Assembly (NCBI GenBank): GCA_913774955.1
Contig: CAJYKV010000007.1
Span: 521,693 to 585,692, forward strand
Direction: 5' to 3'
From: an uncultured Acidovorax sp.
GTDB lineage: Bacteria > Pseudomonadota > Gammaproteobacteria > Burkholderiales > Burkholderiaceae_C
Length of the DNA stretch: 64,000 nucleotides
Shown here: one piece after another, positions 57,905 to 64,000 of the stretch
How positions within the stretch are numbered: the stretch's first letter is position 1
How the letters are laid out: every line of letters begins with the position of its first letter
The notes under the pieces: model-generated
The model's input: the letters and a program-made list of their open reading frames with translations, nothing else
Databases searched by the model: none
What the model was told of the DNA's origin: nothing
Translations under genes and position numbers: made by a program

Positions 57905-60532
57905 TCACCAGTCCTCTTTGACAGAGGATGCCGCCCCACGGGATGCGGCCGAGTGGCCCGAAAGCCACGCGGCTGCAGTACCCGTTGCCACCACGGCCAG
58001 CCCGAGCAGCGCGAGCCGGGCCGCAGGAAAGCGCAGGTCCATGGTCCAGTGGAAGCTCTGCGGGTTCACCACGTACACCAGCACGGCCGACAGCATCCAT
58101 CCGAGCGCGGTGCCGGCGACCGCGCCCACTGCCGTCCAGGCCGCGCCCTCGCCTGCCACCACGGCAAGAATCTGGGCGCGTGTCAGCCCCAGGTGCGCGA
58201 GCAGGCCGAATTCCTTGCGCCGCGCCAACACCTGGGCCGAGAAGCTCGCGGCGATGCCGAAGAGCCCGATGCCGATGGCCACGGCCTGCAGCCAGTAAGT
58301 CACCGCGAAGCTGCGGTCGAAGAGCGCCAGGGAACGCTCGCGGATGGCCTGGGCGGAACTGAATTCGAGCGCGGGAGGGTCTGCATGCCCTGTCGCCGTT
58401 TCCCGCAGCGCGGCCGAGATGGCTGTCTTGAGTGCTGCTTCGTCGGCACCGGGGGCGGGCCACACCGCCAGGTCATTGATGCGCGCATCCCCCGTGAGGC
58501 GGATGAAGTCCTCACGCTCCATCGCAACGGCGCCGAACTGGCGCACGTAGTCGCGCCAGACGCCCGCCACGAAGAACACCGGGGCCCCGCCGCCGGCGCG
58601 CGGCGCCTGCAGGCCGAAGGCATGGGACAGCGCCGGCCAGTACGCGCCCGGCCGAACGCCATACAGATCGACGATCGCCTCGCTCACGTACACGGCGATG
58701 CGGCCTTCGGGCACGGGCAGCGGCCCTTCGCGCAGCGGAAGCGTCTGTGCCGCGCCACGGCCGAACGGCCTCGCCAGCAGGGCGACCGGCGGCCGTGCAG
58801 GGTCGAGCAGCAGGCTGGCGACGCGCAGCGCTTCGGCACGGTCCACGCCCGGCAGCCCGGCCACCGTCCGGTCCCCGCCGGCGGGGAGCGCGGCACTGTC
58901 GTCGCCGGCGGTGGCGCCCGCGGCGCGCACGTAGAGCGGAGCGGGCAGCGCGGCGTCCAGCCACTGCATCACCGAGCCGCGGAAGCTCGCCACCATCACC
59001 GTGAGCGCGACGGACAGCGCCAGGCTCGCGACCACGCCACCCACGGCCACGGCGGCCATTCCGTGCATGCGGCGCGCGCGCTCTACGGCGAGCAGCGGCA
59101 GGGCGCTGCGGACCGCCCAGGGTGCAAGCAGGCCCAGTAGGCCGCGCACCAGCAGCGGGAGCAGGCCGATGCTGCCCACCAGCAGGAACGCGACGGAGGC
59201 ATAAGCGGCCAGCGGCAGGCCGGCCACCGGGGGGGCGAAGGCCAGCGCGGCCCCGGCGGCTACGGCCAGCGCCGGCGGTGCCATGCGGGCGTGGTTTCCG
59301 GCGGCCGCCCCCAGCCCCTTCAGTGCCTGGGCCGGCGCCAGCCGTTCGGCCGCACGCGCCGGCCACCAGCCGCCCGCAAGTGCGGCGGCGGTGCCGAGCA
59401 GTCCGTAGAGCAGTGCCCCGCCCGGGCTCCACTGCAGCGAGGGCCGCACGCCTTCGAAGTAGCCCCCTCCCAGATCGCCGCCCATCCACCGCAGGGCCAA
59501 CTGGGCCAGGGCCGTGCCCAGGGCGATGCCCGCGGCGCTGCCCGCCACGCCCAGCAGCGCCGATTCGGCCAGCACCAAGCCCCGCCGCATGCGCGGCGTG
59601 GCGCCGAGCACGCCCAGCAGCGCGAACTGCGGCGCGCGTTGCGCCACGCTGAGGGCGAGTACCGAGAACACCAGGTAGGCCCCGGTGAACAGCGCCACCA
59701 GCGCCAGCACCGTCAGGTTCACGCGGTAGGCGCGGGAGAGGTCGTCGGTGCGCTGGGCGGTATCCTGCGGCCGCACCACGGCGATGCCCGCTGCCGCCCG
59801 GGGCTCCAGTCCGGCCGCCTGCAGCAGCGCGGGCAGGGCGGCCTGGAAATCCTCGGCACGCTGGCCTGGGCGCAATTGCACGTCGATGCGGCTCAGCCGT
59901 CCGAGGCGGCCGAAGAAGTCCTGCGCTGCGCCGATGTCCATCACGGCCAGCGGGGGACCTCCGGCCGTCACCGTCCCCGCGACCCGCGCGGGCGCCGCAG
60001 TGGTCGCACCGTACAGCGTCACCGTGGTGCTGCGGTTTGGGCCCTGCGCCTCCCCGAGTCCCAGTGCCTGGAGCGCGGCAGGGTTCAGAAACACGGTGCC
60101 GGGCGACAGCATCGCCAGCCGGTCCGCGTCCGGAAAGGGCCGGGGTGCCAGTTCGGGCGCCATGGCGCCCAGCAGCAGGGCGTCCGCGCCCACCACACGC
60201 ACGGCCACAGAAGGCGCGGAGCCAGCCGTCTCTCCCCGGCTGGCCCGCGCGGCGATCTCCAGCACCGGGCCGGCGCGGGCCACCATCGGGTGCGTCGCCA
60301 CCCGCCCGTAGAGGCCTTCGGGCAAATCGCCCTGCACGGCGCGCATTTGCAGGTCCGGCTGGCCGCTCGCTGCGCGCACGGCCTGGCCGAACTCCGACAG
60401 GGCGGAAGCGTGGATCAGGTGCACGGCGAAGGCCAGGGCCACGCCGAGCATCACCGCGGCGGCGGCCACGGCGGCGCGCCAGGGGTGGCGGCGCAGTTCC
60501 TGCCAGGAGAAGGTGCGGAGCAAGGCGAGCAT
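57905..60532 (-). CDS. FtsX-like ABC transporter permease, LolCE/MacB superfamily (two FtsX domains)
   Basis: An 875-residue inner-membrane permease with a first helix near 20-40, a large periplasmic domain, three helices near 275-385, a further hydrophobic block at about 415-520, a second periplasmic domain and three helices near 755-860. This is the ten-helix double-FtsX arrangement found in transporters that pair with AttH-like proteins. FGLLAHLGLTRAQILAVV near the end is the typical FtsX coupling loop. The start MLALLRTFSWQELRRHP was chosen over an upstream ATG. The ATPase gene lies 48 bases upstream on the same strand. Substrate unknown, possibly lipid or lipoprotein. Confidence 0.87.
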   Translation of the reverse strand: MLALLRTFSWQELRRHPWRAAVAAAAVMLGVALAFAVHLIHASALSEFGQAVRAASGQPDLQMRAVQGDLPEGLYGRVATHPMVARAGPVLEIAARASRGETAGSAPSVAVRVVGADALLLGAMAPELAPRPFPDADRLAMLSPGTVFLNPAALQALGLGEAQGPNRSTTVTLYGATTAAPARVAGTVTAGGPPLAVMDIGAAQDFFGRLGRLSRIDVQLRPGQRAEDFQAALPALLQAAGLEPRAAAGIAVVRPQDTAQRTDDLSRAYRVNLTVLALVALFTGAYLVFSVLALSVAQRAPQFALLGVLGATPRMRRGLVLAESALLGVAGSAAGIALGTALAQLALRWMGGDLGGGYFEGVRPSLQWSPGGALLYGLLGTAAALAGGWWPARAAERLAPAQALKGLGAAAGNHARMAPPALAVAAGAALAFAPPVAGLPLAAYASVAFLLVGSIGLLPLLVRGLLGLLAPWAVRSALPLLAVERARRMHGMAAVAVGGVVASLALSVALTVMVASFRGSVMQWLDAALPAPLYVRAAGATAGDDSAALPAGGDRTVAGLPGVDRAEALRVASLLLDPARPPVALLARPFGRGAAQTLPLREGPLPVPEGRIAVYVSEAIVDLYGVRPGAYWPALSHAFGLQAPRAGGGAPVFFVAGVWRDYVRQFGAVAMEREDFIRLTGDARINDLAVWPAPGADEAALKTAISAALRETATGHADPPALEFSSAQAIRERSLALFDRSFAVTYWLQAVAIGIGLFGIAASFSAQVLARRKEFGLLAHLGLTRAQILAVVAGEGAAWTAVGAVAGTALGWMLSAVLVYVVNPQSFHWTMDLRFPAARLALLGLAVVATGTAAAWLSGHSAASRGAASSVKEDW

Positions 60533-60580
60533 GCGGCGATGGTGGAGCGGAGGGCCCGGGTGCATGGGAGCGGGGCCGGT

Positions 60581-61290
<710 letters not shown>

Positions 61291-61294
<4 letters not shown>

Positions 61295-62343
61295 GCCGCC
61301 ACCCCGAGCGCATCCAGCGCGGCCGCCACCCATCGCTCGGATGCCTCCGGCGCGTCGCAGGCGATCGCATGGCGCCAGGGCATGCTGCGCAGCCAGGTGA
61401 CCTGCCGCTTGGCGAGCTGCCGCGTGGCCGCGATACCGCGTTCGCGCAGCTCCGCGAGCGGCAGCCGTCCGGTGCGCGCTTCTTCGTCCAGCGCCTCCCA
61501 GGCCTGGCGGTAGCCCACGCAGCGCATGGAGGGCAGATCGGGATGCAGATCGCCGCGTGCGCGCAGGCGGCGGACCTCGTCCACGAAGCCCTCGCTCAGC
61601 ATCGCATCAAAGCGCTGGGCGATGCGCGCGTGCAGCCAGGCGCGGTCCTGGGGCTCCAGTGAAAAAAGCGGCATGGACGGGCGAGCGGCGCCCGCCGCTT
61701 CGTCCGCGGTCCGGGAACGGGTGTGGAAGCTCGACAGCGGCCGGCTGGAGACGTGCCAGACTTCCAGCGCGCGCTGGATGCGCTGGCTGTCGCCGGGCGC
61801 GAGCCGGGCAGCAGTCTGCGGGTCCACGCGCGCCAGTTCGGCATGCAGGGCCGGCCAGCCCTCGGCCGCGGCCTGCGCCTCCAGCCGCGCACGCACGGCG
61901 GGGTCGGCGGGCGGCATGTCGTCGATCCCGTCCCACAGGGCCTTGAAGTAGAGCATCGTGCCCCCCACCAGCAGGGGCAGCGCGCCGCGCTCCTGGATCT
62001 CCTGCACGAGCCGCTGCGCATCGGCCACGAATTCGGCCGCGCTGTAGGCCTGCAGCGGATCGCGGATGTCGATCAGGTGGTGCTGCACGGCGGCCTGCTC
62101 GGCGGCGGTCGGCTTGGCCGTGCCGACGTCCATGCCGCGGTACACCAGCGCCGAATCCACGCTCACGATCTCCACGGGCCGGTACGGCGCGAGCGCGCGG
62201 GCCAGCGCGAGGGCACCGGCCGTTTTGCCCGATGCCGTGGGGCCCGCGAGCGCGATGCAGGAGGGAAGTGCCGGAGCGGCCGTGCGGCGGGCCGCGGAAG
62301 GCGCTGGCGCGGCCGCGGCCGGCAGGGAAGGGGAGAAGGACAT
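61291..62343 (-). CDS. miaA: tRNA dimethylallyltransferase
   Basis: A 350-residue enzyme that isopentenylates A37 of tRNAs reading codons that start with U. The P-loop GPTASGKT is at 34-41; [44 protein letters not shown] and [11 protein letters not shown] are diagnostic. The N-terminal 28 residues are an Ala/Pro-rich extension. The stop overlaps the LolD-like ATPase start. The ATG at 62343 has AGGGGA upstream. Confidence 0.97.
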
Positions 62344-62392
62344 GATCCCCTGGAGCGTACCAGCGCGCGGTGCCCCCCCGCTGCTTGCGGAA

Positions 62393-63259
<867 letters not shown>

Positions 63260-63319
63260 GGATGGTTTTCCTTGAGGCAAGTGGAAGAAGACGCCACAAT
63301 AGCCTGCAAGCAAACTTTT

Positions 63320-63346
63320 AGTAAGTACCTACAAAAAGGTAAGTGA
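63320..63346. promoter_or_regulatory. Likely HxlR-type operator between qorB and its regulator
   Basis: AGTAAGT (63320-63326) and GGTAAGT (63339-63345) are a near-direct repeat, and TACCT (63326-63330) with AGGTA (63337-63341) forms an inverted repeat. AGTAAGTAC-like half sites are typical of HxlR-family operators as I recall them. The site overlaps the ribosome-binding region of the regulator gene. Confidence 0.45.
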
Positions 63347-63798
63347 TGAGCGAAGCTTCCGTCGACGCGTCCACCATTCCCGCGATGGCATCGGCCGTCG
63401 AACCTTCCCCGCCCCTGGCCGAACTGATGCGCCGGGGCGACGTACTGTCGCCCTCCTGCCCCGCGCGCGAGATCCTGCAGCACGTGACCAGCCGCTGGGG
63501 CGTGCTGGTGCTGGTGGCCCTGCAAGGCGGAACGTTGCGGTTCAGCGAGTTGCGTCGCAAGGTGGGCGTGGTGAGTGAGCGCATGCTCGCGCAGACGCTG
63601 CAGGTGCTGGAGCGCGACGGTTTCGTGGAACGCCACGCCTATCCCGTCGTGCCGCCGCATGTCGACTACCGGCTGACTCCCCTGGGGCGTGAGGTGGGCC
63701 TGCACGTGCAGGCACTCGCGGACTGGATCGGAGGGCATCTGCCGGAGATCCTGGCGGCGCGTTCGCAGACCGGAAGCGACGCCCCCCCGGAGGATTGA
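63346..63798 (+). CDS. HxlR family transcriptional regulator (QorR/YtfH type)
   Basis: A 150-residue winged-helix protein. After a 20-residue Ser/Ala-rich N-terminus comes RRGDVLSPSCPAREILQHVTSRWGVLVLVALQGG, where the single cysteine (SCPAR) is the thiol used by redox-sensing members such as QorR and HypR (split description; Cys near residue 38). FSELRRKVGVVSERMLAQTLQVLERDG is the recognition helix and GYV-like DYRLTPLGREV the wing end. It is predicted to repress qorB and itself until oxidised by quinones or similar electrophiles. ATG at 63346 was chosen; GTG one codon earlier is possible. Confidence 0.88.
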   Translation: MSEASVDASTIPAMASAVEPSPPLAELMRRGDVLSPSCPAREILQHVTSRWGVLVLVALQGGTLRFSELRRKVGVVSERMLAQTLQVLERDGFVERHAYPVVPPHVDYRLTPLGREVGLHVQALADWIGGHLPEILAARSQTGSDAPPED

Positions 63799-63876
63799 CG
63801 GCTCGGGCCGGGCGCGCGGCAGGGTGCCGCCCGCGCGGCCTGCCGTGCCCTGCCACGGGCCGGGGGCGGCGCCCGA

Positions 63877-64000
63877 TCAGGCGGCGGTGCCGGTCGCGGA
63901 GGCCCGCTGCGCCGGCGCACGGGCAGGCACGGGCACGGCGGGCAACTGGAACAGATCCGCCAGCGCCTCCCGGTACTGCGCCTCGCCCACGGTGTTGGTG
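63877..64000 (-). CDS. Unidentified protein, C-terminal 40 residues (partial, cut by right edge)
   Basis: An open frame from the right edge ends at a TGA at 63877. It reads TNTVGEAQYREALADLFQLP followed by an Ala/Pro/Arg-rich tail. The first part looks like a real helical protein end, and codon use has G or C in nearly all third positions, as in other genes here. The family is not recognisable from this fragment. Confidence 0.5.
   Translation of the reverse strand, partial: TNTVGEAQYREALADLFQLPAVPVPARAPAQRASATGTAA

Overview
The window looks like chromosomal DNA from a Comamonadaceae betaproteobacterium, most probably Acidovorax/Paracidovorax. The evidence is high GC with strongly GC-biased third codon positions, a 14-gene nuoA-N operon with separate nuoC and nuoD, the secG/tRNA-Leu/nuo order, an IPTL-CTERM surface protein, and an intergenic repeat of a type I recall from Acidovorax relatives. 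Most of the window is ordinary core chromosome, densely packed, with many ATGA start/stop overlaps.

Layout. 1-2.9 kb (minus strand): PIN-PhoH ATPase (cut by the left edge), a BCP/PrxQ peroxiredoxin with its own terminator, and a small Mth938-type protein. 3.1-11.1 kb: alanine-type aminotransferase, hom and thrC, then molybdopterin genes mobB-moeA-moaD and moaE, the last separated from moaD by three small unknown genes. 11.1-13.8 kb: clpB behind a good heat-shock (sigma-32-type) promoter. 13.8-23 kb: mixed single genes (membrane protein, coniferyl-aldehyde-type dehydrogenase, GNAT, methyltransferase, dusC, phospholipase D-like lipoprotein, aminotransferase). 23-28.2 kb: rpsO and pnp, each with a structured leader, then a quinone oxidoreductase-tpiA-secG unit. 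28.3-43.9 kb: tRNA-Leu(GAG), the complete NADH dehydrogenase I operon, and two trailing small genes (DUF2818 and DUF1178 types). 44-45.9 kb (minus): an MsbA/LipA-type exporter. 46.2-52.4 kb: a branched-chain-amino-acid-type ABC importer (two ATPases, two tandem binding proteins, two permeases), interrupted by a hairpin-rich repeat. 52.4-62.3 kb (minus): a predicted AttH-like protein plus LolCDE-like ABC transporter system, split by a cysteine-synthase-family gene and a three-gene surface module (IPTL-CTERM protein, collagen-like protein, glycosyltransferase); then miaA. 62.4-63.8 kb: a divergent qorB / HxlR-regulator pair. The right edge cuts an unidentified minus-strand gene.

How the genes work together. 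The nuo genes encode every subunit of a proton-pumping complex I. The liv genes form a complete importer whose two receptors are about 80% identical and differ mainly in the C-terminal half. The most unusual part is 54.7-57.7 kb: an exported IPTL-CTERM protein, a secreted collagen-like protein with about 60 Gly-X-Thr-rich triplets and a cysteine-rich C-terminal domain, and a family-2 glycosyltransferase, all on one strand with short gaps. I infer a surface-fibre module in which the glycosyltransferase may decorate the threonines of the collagen-like shaft. It sits inside what may once have been a contiguous AttH/ABC-transporter operon. All functions are read from sequence motifs and memory of families; no search was run.
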